From assembly GCA_025403435.1 (NCBI GenBank), contig JAJQZP010000048.1, positions 517,011-581,010 on the forward strand: a stretch of DNA of 64,000 nt, given 5' to 3'. Origin of the DNA: Artocarpus heterophyllus. Lineage: Eukaryota; Streptophyta; Magnoliopsida; Rosales; Moraceae. Below, in pieces: positions 24,991-38,557 of the stretch (positions are counted from its first letter, which is position 1; each line of letters opens with the position of its first letter). Position numbers and translations under genes: made by a program. A model generated the notes under the pieces. That model saw nothing but the letters and a program-made list of their open reading frames with translations, searched no databases and had not been told where the DNA came from.

Positions 24991-26640
24991 GCTATTTTTT
25001 ATTCTTATTTACTCTCCAGTCCATTACTACCAATTCTCTCTTCTTTCTGTTGTCTTTTTTTTTTTTTTTTTTTCTGTAGAAGAAAAGAGGATGAAAGAGA
25101 GAGAATAATACACTTACGGGCGTTGACGCATATATATAAATAAATAGAATATTCCTGCCATCCCCAGCTAAAAACTTTTGTGCACAATTATAAAATCGTG
25201 CTTTCATAACTGGGCCCCTATAACTTTATAAAACAAAGATAAATAAATTTAGACTTTTGTCAACGTAGACAAGGAGATTTCATAATTATTTATTTTTGTC
25301 TCACAAAGAAAAATTTTCATGACGAGAGTTTCAGAAACATCTATTTGTTGCAAACCATTCTTAGAGAAAAGTTCATGTTAAGTTAAACAGATGAGATCTA
25401 ATGAAAAGGGTAAAATTGAAGATATATTTTGGTAAGTCGGTTGGAATCAATTTACAATATAAATTTTTAACAGAACATAAATAGTGAAAAAACAAAAAAA
25501 ATATTACAATAAAAAGCTTATATATTACTGTTTTTAAATTAAAATTTTTAATAATAACCAATGCACTCAAAAGAAACAATTCACAAAACAACTATTGGGT
25601 GTTTATGTGTGTAAAGTGAGGAGAATTGGGGCACAATGTTGAAAAGAGAAAAGAGGAACGAGTGTACAGGCTGGCTCCCAAGCAAGGAGACACATTGGAA
25701 TAGTAGTGGACAGTGGACTAAAAAAGTATAATTATATGGCCGATGAGAGAGAAGGAGAAAGAAGAGAGAGAGAAATAGCCTTCTTTTTTTTTTTTTTTTT
25801 TTTTTGAAGGGAGAGAGAGCCGTTCGGTTGGCCGCATTTCATGGGTTTCAATAGGGTTGTAAAACTAATCATAATATTCCATGTCCAACTGTATCCCCTT
25901 GTTTTTTCATTTCCTTCCCCAAGATTCTCTCTCTTTCTTCTTTTCTTATTTATTCAGTCAATTAAAAAATAATACGTTAGGATTATCATTAAAGTGTTTA
26001 ACAAAATTAATTAAAATTAACTTTTTAGTTAAAAAATAATGTAAAATTCTTATATGTTGTAATAAAGGACAAAATATTGCTACATGTAAAGCTCTTATAT
26101 GTTAAACTTTGCCAAACACCTTATATTATGTTGGATACTTGGAGAAAAAAATAATTTTCAAATATTTATTATGTCTAATTTTTGAGACGGTATTCTTTGT
26201 CATTTAAAATAAACTTCTCAAATTCTAAAAACAGCCAAAAAAAAAAAGAAAAAATAAATAAACACCAATGCCGTTTCGTTCTAACGGTATATATATTAAA
26301 AGAAAATATTTTTCTCCCTTTAATATGTCAGGGCATAAGCAACATTTTTTTGTCTCAAGCACAAGTACTCATTGTAAGTATTGTCCGAACACTAATTCAG
26401 CAATTAACTAATTCGATAAGAACCATGTAGTTATTAACTATTATTCATTTATTATTTTCCCCTTCTCATTTTTTTTAAATATACTAATTATAGATAAATA
26501 AAACATAAGTAAAGTCTTAAATTTAAGAACCAGCCAATCCAAGTGTTCAAATAATATTACAATAATAAAAAAATATTAAAAAGTGTTACAATAATATTTT
26601 AATATATAAAATAATAATTATTATTATCATTATAATAATA
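24991..26640. other. Spacer upstream of the U-box gene
   Basis: Contains long T tracts (25055-25073, 25783-25805) and GA-rich sequence (25745-25780, 25808-25820), but no gene-like frame. The last few hundred bases probably include the U-box gene promoter; no single TATA box stands out. Confidence 0.45.
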
Positions 26641-26900
26641 AATAAAACACTCGTTATAATAATTTACATGAAACACGACACGACACAACACAACGACAAG
26701 ATACCGGCATGGCAATTACAGGATACAACTCCTGCTACTTCTGCAATGTATTGCCCAAAACGTGCCTCGCTTTTGGACACAGAACAGCACAACAATAAAA
26801 ACAGAAAACAGAGAGAAATAGAAATAGAAAAAACCCAACCAAAAAAAACCTGCCAAATCCATTACACAGGCCACAGAGCTCAGCGAGGGATTCTCCGTTA

Positions 26901-29626
26901 ATGGCCTTCGAAGTCGCCGGCGACGGCGCCGACCGGATGCCGGAGCTGCTGAAGCTCGTGAACGATGTCGTCGCTGTCACCATTGGCGGTAGTTCTTTCA
27001 AGAAGGACTGCACGGATCTGGTCCGTCGGATCGCCATGCTCACGCATTTGTTCGAGGAGATGAGGGACTTCAAGGGAGAATCTCGGCCGTTGGATGAGTC
27101 TGCGTCTGCGTCTGCTTCTTCTTCTTCTTCGTCCGGTTCTTCTTCGAGGAGTTCTTGGGACTCTGATCTGATGGTTGCTCTCCAGGCTGCGAAATGCCTT
27201 CTCTTGGTCGCTGCCAGCTTCAATTCTGACAATGCACCTGCTGTGAGTTCAGTTTTCACTTTCTAGCCTATTTTCTCGCGAACCAAACAGAACATTGTGT
27301 TTATGAATATCTTTTACTGCGTAATCTTGGATACTTAGATCGGCTCTGCTAATTACGGAAACCGGATCGAGCTTGTTGTTAAGCGAAATTATTCACTTTA
27401 GCCTCTGAATTTTAGCTGAAAAATATCTGAAATTACCAGATGAAGGGTCAATTTCGCCTTTTTTTTTTCCTATAAATTACTCTCAGTGAATCGATAGGAA
27501 GATATACCTTTCAGCTTCATTATGCGTGAATATATTTTTTTTCCAGTGTCGTTGCGTTGAAAGTTCTGAAGCAAATTCTTTTTTTTTTTTTAATTTGTTT
27601 AACATGATGCTTTCTCGTAGGAAAATAGCAATTGGTTTGACTTTCTCGTCAATTACTGTGTCAAACAAAAACTCTTGCCCAAAATTCTGCGTTGATCATA
27701 TGCAATCTTAGAGTAAATCTCTGAAGTACTCTGCTAAATCTTGATTTAAAGGATGGAGCTACCAAGAAGATCGCCTTCCAATTTCAGTGCGTGACTTGGA
27801 AATTGGAGAAAGCTTTGGCCAATTTGCCATATGATCATTTTGACATCTCTGAGGAAGTTCAAGAACAGGTCAGAATTGAGTAGTAATGTAATACTCTTGT
27901 TTTGTTTATACTTTTGCGTATCTTTATGTGATGTTTATTGATTTCAGTCTTATTAATCAGGTTGAATTAGTGAGAACGCAATTGCAAAGAGCAACTGAGA
28001 GACACGGATCTATGAATTCTAAGAAAATGTTGTCCCATTTATCCCAATCAATGGAAGAACAAATTCATGTAGAATCAGCAAGAAGGGTAAATGATTTGCA
28101 TACAGAACACAGTAGTAATATTGATGATAGAGTTGTAGCCAAGATGGATGTTGTATTGAGAAGTGACAGCTTGGAGAGTCATAGCGGGGATGAAACAAGT
28201 CAAAAGTCAAAAATTCCAAGGAGCTATTCAACTCCGGAGTTGCGTTCAACCAATGACACTGATGATGATGATGACAATGATGAGCAAGAGAACCCAGATA
28301 AGAAGGGTCCAGGGGAAAAAAAGAAGCCAGATGTCATCGTAGTTCCTGATGATTATCTGTGCCCTATATCTTTAGAACTGATGAGAGATCCAGTTATTGT
28401 GTCCACGGGACAGGTACGGTTCTTTATAATTGCAATTTTATTATTTTTTAATACCTATTTTCCTGAGAATCATAAAGTTGAACGTTTTTAATCAACGGTT
28501 ATCATGCTTATGGCTTGTCTCTCTTTTTGTTTTGTAGACATACGAGAGATCTTACATTCAGAGATGGATAGATTGTGGGAATAAAACATGTCCAAAAACT
28601 CAGCAAAAGCTTGAAAATTTGACGCTAACCCCTAACTATGTTTTGCGAAGTCTAATTAGTCAGTGGTGTATTAAGCACAATATTGAGCAGCCAATGGGAT
28701 TGACAAATGGGAAAATGAAAAGAAGCGATGGATCATTTCGCGATGTTAGTGGGGACATAGCAGTCATCGAAGCTCTAGTCCGCAAGTTGTCTAGTCGGTG
28801 CGTTGAGGAGCGGAGGGCTGCTGCAACTGAAATCCGATCACTCTCTAAAAGAAGCACTGATAACAGAATATTGATAGCTGAAGCTGGTGCTGTACCAATT
28901 CTTGTCAACCTTTTAACATCAGATGACGTACTAACACAAGAGAATGCAGTTACTTCTATTCTTAACCTCTCCATATACGAGAACAACAAAGGGCTTATAA
29001 TGCTTGCTGGTGCCATTCCTTCTATTGTGCAAGTTCTCAGAGCTGGAAGTATGGAAGCAAGAGAAAATGCGGCTGCAACCCTTTTTAGTTTGTCACTCGC
29101 AGACGAGAACAAAATAATAATTGGAGCCTCAGGGGCAATTCCAGCTTTGGTAGATCTGCTCGAAAATGGGAGGACACGAGGAAAGAAAGACGCTGCAACG
29201 GCACTGTTCAACCTGTGCATTTATCAGGGAAACAAAGGCAGGGCTGTGAGGGCAGGGGTAATAACAGCATTGCTGAGCATTCTCACAGATTCAGGCAATT
29301 CCATGGTCGACGAAGCTCTAACTATTATGTCGGTTCTTGCTAGCCATCCGGAGGCAAAAGTTGCCATAGTGAAGGCTGGCACCATACCTGTTTTAATAGA
29401 TCTTTTAAGGACTGGCTTGCCTCGCAAAAAGGAGAATGCTGCTGCTATCTTACTCGCCTTGTGCAAGAGGGACGGCGATAACCTTGCCTGCATAAGTAGG
29501 CTTGGTGCAGTCATACCCTTGACAGAGCTTGCGAAGAATGGCACTGAGAGGGCTAAACGGAAGGCTACTTCATTGTTGGAGCATCTTCGAAAGTTACAAC
29601 AGCTCCAACAGGTAGCATTACCATAG
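26901..29626 (+). CDS. PUB10: U-box/ARM-repeat E3 ubiquitin ligase, PUB10/PUB11 type
   Basis: Four coding exons with GT-AG borders and matching phases: 26901-27242, 27752-27868, 27961-28413 and 28538-29626 (666 codons). Exons 1-2 encode the plant UND domain (FKKDCTDLVRR near residue 35; KLEKALANLPYD near residue 135). A serine run and an acidic run (DTDDDDDNDEQ) precede the U-box at about 283-355, which has VPDDYLCPISLELMRDPVI, the intron after VSTGQ, then TYERSYI and CPKTQQKL. Armadillo repeats fill about 385-655 (AIPALVDLLENG, AATALFNLC). Known members load ubiquitin on targets in immune, light or hormone signalling. The target here is unknown. The family is close between PUB10 and PUB11; I prefer PUB10 because a FAB1C gene lies nearby, as in Arabidopsis. 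Confidence 0.95.
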
Positions 29627-29908
29627 AATTTTACCTGTAATACTTTTTCCCCAATTCTATTATTGAATGAAAATGTTACACTTCCTTTGCTGAATGAATC
29701 TGAGAATACGAACGTGAGATAACAAGACTAATCTAACTACTTTGATATATTTATTTCCTTCCTTTTGTTAGAGTGTGTAAAATATTCATTTGATACATTA
29801 TTTGTTACTATATTCTTTATGGAAAAGTTCTCTTCTTCTTTTTTTTTTCTTCTTTTTTTCCAATGAATAATATACTAATTGTGCGGATGGATTTGCGTTC
29901 GCAATCCC

Positions 29909-29914
29909 AATAAA
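29909..29914 (+). terminator. Candidate polyadenylation signal of the U-box gene
   Basis: AATAAA about 285 bases after the stop codon. It is the first canonical hexamer downstream; plant signals are loose, so this is tentative. Confidence 0.35.
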
Positions 29915-32065
29915 GTTTCTTTTTAATTAGATGAATTCGTGCGAGTATAGATTCAAGATTTCAAATCATAACATAAAGATAAAAGTGTTGCGAAAGTAAA
30001 CGGAATTCTCGTGTGACAACATCTCTTCTCTCTATACGTTTCCCCTTGTACTAATCTCATTTAACAATCGGACTTCATAAAAGCAGAGTGAAAACTTGGC
30101 AATGAAGAAGTTTACCGACAGCTGGATTAGTTAGCAAAAGCTCAAAACAAGTTGTTTAAAAAGTTAATTTCGTTTTTACTTTCTAGGAACTTCTATGGCG
30201 GTTCCTGTAAAAGTAACCAATCGTTAGGCATCTTTGGTTCTTATTGTCATAAACAGAGCACTACTAGTGAGATCCACAATGTAGAAAGACCATAGTTTCT
30301 TTTACCTTCCAAACTTTTTCAATATTCATACCACAGAGGACCTCTCTATCTCCAAAAGATAGCGGCAAGATGGAATGCATACATTTGCAAATGTACATCC
30401 TTCGAGCCACCGAATGATAAAAGAAACGATTCGAGTCATTGAAAAGTTGCTTCTTTTGTCAACTTTAAACTTGTAAAAAATTCAATGAATAAGATTGTTT
30501 TGAGCCCCCTTAACCGCTAAAAAACCAACAACCTGTACATTATAAAAAGAAAATGTACTCAAAATTATAGGACCACCCTTATAACAAGAATAGCACAAAT
30601 ATGCTTATTAGAATTATCAGGTGAAAAAAAAAAACCCCACAAAAAACAAGAGAGCAGAAAATATCGAAAAAAATTGTACTGCATGATGGAGAAATCATTG
30701 ACAAGTGTAGTGATCATTTAAGGTGGTGGGGGATTTTGACCGTTGCTCTGGGGCAGAATTTTCTAAAAATTGGCTCTATTAATCATTTGTACAACGTAAG
30801 GAACAGAGGTGATGAGATTGGAGCGTCAGTGATAAGGTTTTTTTTTTTTTTTTATCATTGATATTTTCTCCTCTGTTGGTGGGGCAGACCACTTAATGTA
30901 TTGTCCCCTCATACATATCACTAAAACATTAATGGCAAGAGCAATTATATTTAACTCAATTTAAAAAATTAAATTATACAATGATTTACCGTTTTATAAA
31001 TAATAAGATTTTAAAAAAGATTTTTTAATTATAAAATAAAACATATATTTTCCCAGCTGAATTGTCAGCTCCTATTGGTTTGTGTGTAAGAAAAAGAACC
31101 GAGTTCAGAAGTTTGTGCCTCGACTAGTTGGATAACTCAAATATTGAATACCTAAAAGCAAAAGGAAAAAGGCAGAGGTACAACAAATTTTTTTTTTTCC
31201 CGTGATAGTAACGGATTGAAAAAAAAAAAAGAAAAAAGAATGCTGCTTTGTCTTTAGCCCTTATCTGTTTTGAAATCTTTGCACCAAGTGCCTTAAAATC
31301 TTAAAATACTTTTATTTTATTTATGCATCTTGAACATTAGCAAAACTTAATATAAAAGAGGATAAACTCAAAACGAGGGGGAAAGAAAAAAAAAAGCATA
31401 GGAATGGATCGTGGAAAACTACCAGAAAAGATGTCAGCAAAAGCATATTATGGAAGGAAATGGAGACACGTTTTAGATTTACTCAAATTGCCAAAACAAA
31501 AACAAAAACAAAAATAAATCGTGCCCTTATATATACATGCTACCTCTAGCTTATCAACTTTTTTTTTTTTTTTGGCTAAAGAGTTTTTCAACTTTAGTCT
31601 ACTGTTTCATCTTTAATTTTCCATGCTTTTTTTTGTCCTACAATATTATTTAGCATGTTGATTTATTATGCATGCACGTTTTTTCCTCATGTCACAATTG
31701 GCTAGCTTTTGATCGCTTTCTATGAAAGTGCTTAATCATCTTTTCTATGTCGTTTTGTGGCCTTAATCAAGTTCTTCTTGATAGAATTGCATTATTTATG
31801 CTTAGAAATCAATATATAGGAGTAAGAATAAACTAGTCTTGATCAGGAATTAAAGGAGAAGTCTATCGTAAACCTAGTTAGTGAACTTTCTGTTCCTTGT
31901 CAAAGATAATGTTGGAAAAGTGCCCAAACAGCTTCCAAGATGATGAGCCGACTATCATTTTTGACTTTTTGTATTATCCTACGACTATACGGTTAATATT
32001 CAAATTAAAACTGCTAATAAATATAAAATAAACAGATATAGATGCATGTAATAATTTATGTTTAA
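29915..32065. other. Intergenic spacer, no gene seen
   Basis: AT-rich with poly-T tracts (30838-30854, 31559-31575) and no coding frame or transposon end that I can support. Confidence 0.5.
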
Positions 32066-32540
32066 GGTTAATTACATAAATATACCTTTTGAATTTAACT
32101 ATTTTTTAATTTAATCCTCTATTTTTAGAAACTACGAAAAAGATATCCTTTCAATTCAAAAAACTTAATTAAATTTCATTTTTATTATAGAAAAAATTAG
32201 GCAGAACAACATAACTACTATTAAATAGAAATTAGGCAGAACAACATAACTATTATTAAACAGACTTAAAAACATAAAAAATCATAAATCAAATTTTAAA
32301 AAAAAAGTGTTTTATGGCTTTTAAAATAAAATATTTTTAAAAAATTTCTCAAAAAAAATTATATATTTCATAAACAAATTCGGCCTAATTAAGAGTCTCT
32401 TTGTTTTATTTTTATGTTTTTTTTTTCAAAAAGTATGCAAGGATAAAATTGAGATAAGTTTTTCAAATTCAAAAAAACCTTTGCAGTTTTTAAAAACATA
32501 AGAATAAATTAAGAAATAGTTAATAGTATGTTTATATATA
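32066..32540. mobile_element. Inverted-repeat MITE (foldback family 2), right end decayed
   Basis: Left arm GGTTAATTACATAAATATACC, then TTTTTAGAAACTACGAAAAA. The right arm carries the complements GCAGTTTTTAAAAACATAAG and GAAATAGTTAATAGTATGTT but lacks the final AATTAACC. It matches the 22.1-kb element in end sequence and layout. The phrase TAGGCAGAACAACATAACTA occurs twice near 32200-32250, a small internal duplication. Confidence 0.6.
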
Positions 32541-33780
32541 AAGCAGCCACAATAGGAAGTTTGAAAACTAGCAGGACTTCAAAGGAAACTTCCATACAAA
32601 ATGGAAAAACTGCTAGAAATCTACTTCACACGGAAATAGGTTTTCTTAATGTAATATTGGTATAATTTGGACAAAGTCAAAATTTTTACATATAATCTAA
32701 TCGAAGTTCAACATCAATCAAAATGTTGAATATATCCGCGCCGTGATTACCGTGAAAGCTCCTTTTTTAATTTGAAACAACAGAACAAAACATGATTTGG
32801 TAATCATCTTTGTTCCACTCGTCACGGGCTCTCTGTGACGTAGAAGAATTAGTCTTCTTAAGGATGAAAATTTGTTCTTGAAAAGAGTAGTAAAAGGTTA
32901 AAATATTGGTATATGTTCCATTAGTTATTGTCATAACCTGTTTTTAATCAACATTACATTCCACTAATAACCATCAGGAATAAGTTTTTAACCGATTGTT
33001 GATTTGTATGCACAAATTTATTTTTTTTTTAATGACAATTTCTGATCGGCTGAAGAAAAATTAATTTTTGACAATTTTCACTCTAAAATCCATGTAAAAT
33101 TAGTTTGCAATAAAATATATTTTATCAATAGGGTTTATTTTGAGTTGTTTCAAATTCCCTAAATTTTTTATATGATTTTTATCACTATTTAAACATTAAA
33201 GAACATACACATGAACAATATTAGAGAGTTTTTAAATGAGGCTCTCGTGACTCAAGCCTTTGATTTATAGTAAGAATAAAAAGACTTGCAACCAGTTAAA
33301 GATAGATATATCAAGAAAAAGTGAGTGCCATATTATAAGCTTAAATATAAATCATACTTTTTATTAGTTGTGGTATTTAACAGCGATATTGTCTACTGTT
33401 GTTTTTCAATAATAATTAACCGAGCTTCCTTGTTATATGGCTGAAAAGGACACTCCTACGTACTTTTAGTTTGTTTACGTCGAAATTCCAAAACATGAGC
33501 CAAAGAGTTTCAAAATTTTTGACTTTCTTTTTTGACCAAAAAAAGACGACCCTTCCCATCTACCTAATAAAACCTGTTTCTCACACCCACCAACATGTTC
33601 TCTACCACCATCACCACACCTTGTGAGGCGCTTTAGCTAGGGGTTTGGTAAAAGCACAAAACACTAATAATATTTTTCCATAACTAACCTAATCTCATTT
33701 TCTCCTTCTCAAATCATTGAAGAAAAAAAAAAAAAACCATCTTTAGTCGATTAACAAACTATTATCAACTCCTCTCCAAA
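32541..33780. other. Upstream region of the PADRE gene
   Basis: No coding frame. The 120 bases before the ATG are A- and C-rich, with a poly-A run at 33724-33735, and look like a leader. A core promoter could not be picked out. Confidence 0.45.
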
Positions 33781-36700
33781 ATGGGCAACAGTTTGGGAAG
33801 CAAAAAAACCGCAAAAGTGATGAAAATAACCGGCGAGGAATTCAAGGTAAAAACACCAATTCAAGCCGGTGAAGTAGTGAAGGACTATCCGGGCCATGTT
33901 TTGCTCGAATCCGAAGCAGTCAAGCATTACGGGACGAGGGCAAAACCTCTTGAGCCTAACCAAGAGTTGAAGCCAAAGAGGCTCTACTTTCTTGTGGAGC
34001 TTCCAAAGGTGACAAAAGAGAAAGTTGCGAGAAGGGTTCGGTCCGGGATAAACATGAGCGCCAAGGACAGGCTGGAGAGCTTAATGTTGTCGAGGAGATC
34101 GGCGTCGGACCTGACGATAATGAAGCCGGCGAGCATTGTCCAGACGGAGGAGTCGACGTCGGAGAAAGGTGGTGGCGGTGTGAGGCTGAGGATGAGGCTG
34201 CCGAGGTCGGAAGTGGAGAGGCTGATGAAGGAAAGCAAAGATGAGGCTGAGGCTGCTGAGAAGATCGTTGATCTTTGCTTGGTGAAGAATAATAATGGGG
34301 GTGTTCATGATCATGAGTACAATAATGCTAATATTAATGGTGGTGAAATTACAAGTAGTAGTAGTACTAGTAATGGAGATGGGCTTGGAATGGTGAAGCA
34401 ACAAGTGCATTGGAAAGGTGGAATTAATGGAAGAGTTGGAAATGGTGTCAAAGCAAATCAGGTACTGTTTTTGTTTTATTGATTCTAAGAAAATTATTGA
34501 CTACCCTATATGCTAATTTTATTTTATTTTTTTACTTTGATGATATTGATGGAATTGATGTGGTACTTTGCTTTAAAAAAAAAAAATTTGGGAGCTTTTA
34601 CGGTAGGATGTTGCATGTTTCTAATTTTTTCCTTGTTATCTTTTTTGGGCCCTATTTTGATGTATTTTTTTGGGATAAAGAATTAAGGCATTAGATTAAT
34701 TATGTAAGGTTACGGTAGTGATTTTTTTTAATATAAAAATCAATTACCTTTAGGGTTTGTTTATTTCGATATTCAAATTACGATTTAAATTATTTTGTTA
34801 TAGTATTTTTTTTATAAAAATTTAAATTTTTATTTAAATATTGTATTTAAATACTTGAATCAAACCGACGTTGGATTACATTTATCTCTAGGTTTTCTAA
34901 ATTTTATGCCCAAAATTTTGCCATCATTTCTGGAGTCCATTAGGTCATCTCTGAGATCACCGTTAGAGCCTCTAGGGCTCATATAATTATGCCTTCTAGA
35001 CTAGATGAAAATCATTACAACTTTTGCTTTCGTTTTTTGCAATCACATCGGCTGACCGCCACTTTTTAGCTCTTAATTTCAAAATTTTCTTATGCAAATC
35101 ATACAGAGAAAGTCAAATGGTAGCCCCACCAATGAATAGTCCCATATTATCCTTATTGGCTGTCCAAGGTTACATATATTGATTAATTATTTAGTCAATA
35201 TAGGCTGGTAATTAGTCACGGTTTGTGCCTGTTATGGGAGGGGACCATAGAAGCATCTTCAAATTTACTTGCAATTTTATTTTTCGGTCTTTTTACATTT
35301 ACATGCAATATTATTTTAGGGTCATTTTATTTCACATTCCCAACATCAAATTATTATGGTTTTCAACGCGACCTTTTTCTTTTCTTTTTCTTTTCTTTAC
35401 TCCAATCACAAATTGTCATGTGTATGCATGTCTCCCCTTGTCATATGACGTAATTTGAAAAGATTAGAAAATTACTCAAGTTGATAAAATCAATATTAGT
35501 GAATAAGTCTAATGTCCCAATATATGTGTACATAGTCTTATATTAATGTAAAATAATAGTAAGCAACATATTGCAAAACTCTAGGCAAAAATATATAACA
35601 GCCAGTGATACCAAATTTTCACCATCCTTGATTACGTTTCTTTGGCATATGGTCGAGTTTCTAATTTTCCCACCACTTTGCTTGGTGGGAAGAATAGCAC
35701 AGATCCCACATGTGAATGAAAAATTTTCCAAATTATGTCTTCTTCATGCATGTTGCCAAAAGTAGCTAGGTATATAAAAATACACAAAACTTTTAAATAT
35801 TGTCCTTAAGTTAAACGCAAGCCAACGCTCTTTTACACACCCCATATATATATATATATATATATATATTGAAGTAATATATATATATATAGATTGAAGT
35901 TAATATTGACTTGCGATTGGATAATATAGCTTTTAAGTCCTTAATTAGGATTAACTTTTTTATTTCTTGTATGTACGTATTATATTCTTCTAAGAACATT
36001 ATTTGTTGATTATATATGAAGCAAATAAAATTATTGCTTTAGAACTGGCTCGACCTTGGTTTGTTTTTTTTTTTTTTTCTAGTACTTTTAATTTTCTCAA
36101 TTGATTTTACAAAGTCATTGACATTTAATAGAAAGAAATTTAAATGATATCATGAAGAAATAAAAGAAGAAAACAAGAACTTTGTTCGTATATGCGACCA
36201 CAACTTTTGTTCTATTTCTTTTAAAGGGAGAAAAATTCATTCCTTTGAAACTTTCTCATCAATTTTATAGGGTGTTTGGAAAGGTGGTGGGAACCACTTT
36301 TATTGTATCATGTGAGAGTTTTATACTGTAGCATATTTTTTTTATTGTTACTGAGCATGTGAGAGCTTTACACTATTTATAACTGAGATTGTAGTGGGAA
36401 CTGAGTGGTTCCCACCATTGCCAAACACCCCCTAGATGTGAATGCGTGTATTTCTGGCTTGTTATATTAATTATTATTTATTGTAGATGAAGATGCTTTG
36501 ATAATGATGTATTGCCACTTAGCCAAGAAAACGCAAAGAAAAAGTTAAGAAATTCCGGAACTAATAAATAGATCTTGACCAATTACTTGTTATATTAAAT
36601 AAAATTTGCAAGTCACCTAAGCTAGGTTCAGTTGCATTATATACAGACATATGTGTGTATACATTTGTAAAATATTTTCATGTATTTATCTTTCAATGTG

Positions 36701-36844
36701 CTTTATCGAGTTGTTTTAAAAGAAAATGCTGACTCTTTTGTGCTCGTATTTATAATTAATAAAATTATGTTGTTAAAATTGCAGAAGCGAGTGAGTTTTC
36801 GGCCAATTAGTGAAGCTGGAGAGATTCAAATAGCTGTGGCTTAA
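33781..36844 (+). CDS. PADRE (DUF4228) domain protein, predicted N-myristoylated
   Basis: Two exons, 33781-34461 and 36785-36844, joined in phase 0 across a 2323-bp GT-AG intron, giving 246 codons. The protein begins MGNSLGSKK, a good N-myristoylation signal (Gly2, Ser6, basic residues), so plasma-membrane or endomembrane attachment is likely. The PADRE signature follows: VMKITGEEFKVKTPI, VVKDYPGHVLLESE, LKPKRLYFLVELPK, then SAKDRLESLMLSRRSASDL. A low-complexity Asn/Gly/Ser stretch precedes the C-terminal KRVSFRPI motif, typical of the family and encoded alone by exon 2. PADRE proteins are plant-specific and often stress- or pathogen-induced; the biochemical role is unknown. The intron holds a MITE at 36270-36432 and a TA microsatellite. 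Confidence 0.92.
35843..35891. repeat. TA microsatellite in the PADRE intron
   Basis: Two (TA) runs separated by TTGAAGTAA. Confidence 0.9.
36270..36432 (+). mobile_element. TA-flanked MITE, copy B, in the PADRE intron
   Basis: 163 bp flanked by TA (36268-36269 and 36433-36434). Inverted ends GGGTGTTTGG and CCAAACACCC, with inner GGTGGTGGGAACCAC pairing with GTGGTTCCCACC-like sequence. The GCATGTGAGAGCTTTACACT phrase is in the core, preceded by a diverged partner CATGTGAGAGTTTTATACTG. Confidence 0.88.
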
Positions 36845-38031
36845 TTCACCTTATATATAACATGCATCTAGCGAAGTGGTTCACCATATATATATATATA
36901 TAGATACACATCTATGCTTTTCCTGCACGCATAGATTTCTCATCAACCGATTCGCTTGGGATGTTACTTCTGTAAATTAATTTACTAGACGAATAATAAC
37001 TATATATACATATGTATACACGCACTAGTTAGCTTTCGGAAATATATATCTGTTTTGAGGATATTATATATTTTGCAGCAGCTATATATATGTATTGTAT
37101 ACTCTTTTGTCTTTTGCGTGTGATTAGCTTGGAATATTATAAAATGAGAACGTTATTCACTTTCACTTCTCCTAATTGCATTCTTACAGCTTTTGTTGTA
37201 TTTTATATACATAAATATTATATATATATATATATATATATGAGATCATGTCTCGACCTACAGACAAGCAAAATTAGTACAAAAATGAAAGAGGAATTAT
37301 GAACTGAAGAACTAAAAATGGTGGACATATTAACAAGGAAAAAAAAGCTTCAGCTTATATGAAAAGCTGTTAACACATGCATAATGATCATGTCTCTTTA
37401 GATAAAACAACGTACATATATTTCTTCCAAAAAACAAAAAAAAACTAGCTGTTATCAATTTTTTTTACAAAAAAAATAACATATATTGTGGAGTCTATAT
37501 GCCTGGCGTGAGAGTGAGGGTTTAGATATAACATGCTTCAGCAAATGTATTCACAAGAACCAAAAATGAATTGAAAGAAAAATTCCATCATTAAAAGTTG
37601 TCATAACTCATAAGTATGTCATTTAATCCAAATATTTCTTTGACTATCATCAAACAAGTTCTACATATACTTACATTTGAATTCTTACCGATGACAAATA
37701 ATTCTTACATTGAAAAATGGTGATGTTGGTATAGCAACGGACTTTTGCCAGTGGGATGGAAACGTCAAATAATTTATGCTAAACAAGTGGAACATGGTTT
37801 AGCGAGCTACTAAACATGTTTCAAAGCAAAAAGTTGATCTTAAAAAAAGGCAAAAAAGTTGATGGTTCGTATATTTATGGCTTTTTTTTCACTAATTTTT
37901 GAAACAATCTTTCTTCTAAGCTTCACCTTTTTCCCATGAAATAGTTTATAGTTCTGGCATCTTCTTGCAAGATTGAGTACATTTAAGATTTTGAGTGCTC
38001 TATCTTGTTGAATTACCTATTTTGACCAGTA

Positions 38032-38165
38032 GGGTGTTAGGCACATTAGTCTGCACCATAGCATATGAGGGCTTTACACCTGTATTTGTTTTTTCCTTTA
38101 CACTGTAGTATGTAGTATATAAGAGCTTTTTAATTGTAACATCTTTTATAAACAACCCACCATTC
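38032..38165 (+). mobile_element. Diverged MITE of the GGGTGTTTGG family, copy F
   Basis: Starts GGGTGTTAGGCA after TA (38030-38031). It keeps CATAGCATATGAGGGCTTTA and a second GTAGTATGTAGTATATAAGA phrase. The right end is poorly kept, so the end point is approximate. Confidence 0.5.
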
Positions 38166-38393
38166 AGAAAGAAAGAGGGAAATTAGAAGAATTATGAAAG
38201 CAATTTTGATCGTGTAGATGTACGCACAATGCAACAAATTAAGCAAATTTTGCGCGATCAAGAAAAGAACATAAATGAAATAAATATGGAGTTCTTTAGT
38301 GGCGTTTCAAAATCTGCACTTCCCATTTCCTAGTCTTCTTTAACATATACATTCTTCCAGTATTCGCATTCTCCTTAATTATGAAAAGATTTA

Positions 38394-38557
38394 GGGGTAT
38401 TTGAGATGGTAATTAAAACCATTGGTTAAAACTACAAATATTATAGCATGTAAAAACTTTACACTATAACAATTTTTTTGTTTTTACTGTAATATATGAG
38501 AGCTTTATACTATTCTTAAATAAGAAATTTGTTAAAATTAACTAATGCCAAACAGGC
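38394..38557 (+). mobile_element. Diverged MITE of the GGGTGTTTGG family, copy E
   Basis: 164 bp flanked by TA (38392-38393 and 38558-38559). Ends GGGGTATTTGAG and TGCCAAACAGGC. The core has TATAGCATGTAAAAACTTTA and a second, diverged copy ACTGTAATATATGAGAGCTT. Confidence 0.68.

Noticed and set aside
26735..27259. 174-codon minus frame over U-box exon 1
   Set aside because: Shadow of exon 1: its EEEE run is the reverse of the serine repeat, and the plus frame encodes a known domain with correct splicing.
28660..29544. Long minus frames over the ARM repeats
   Set aside because: Shadows of a coding exon; no family resemblance.
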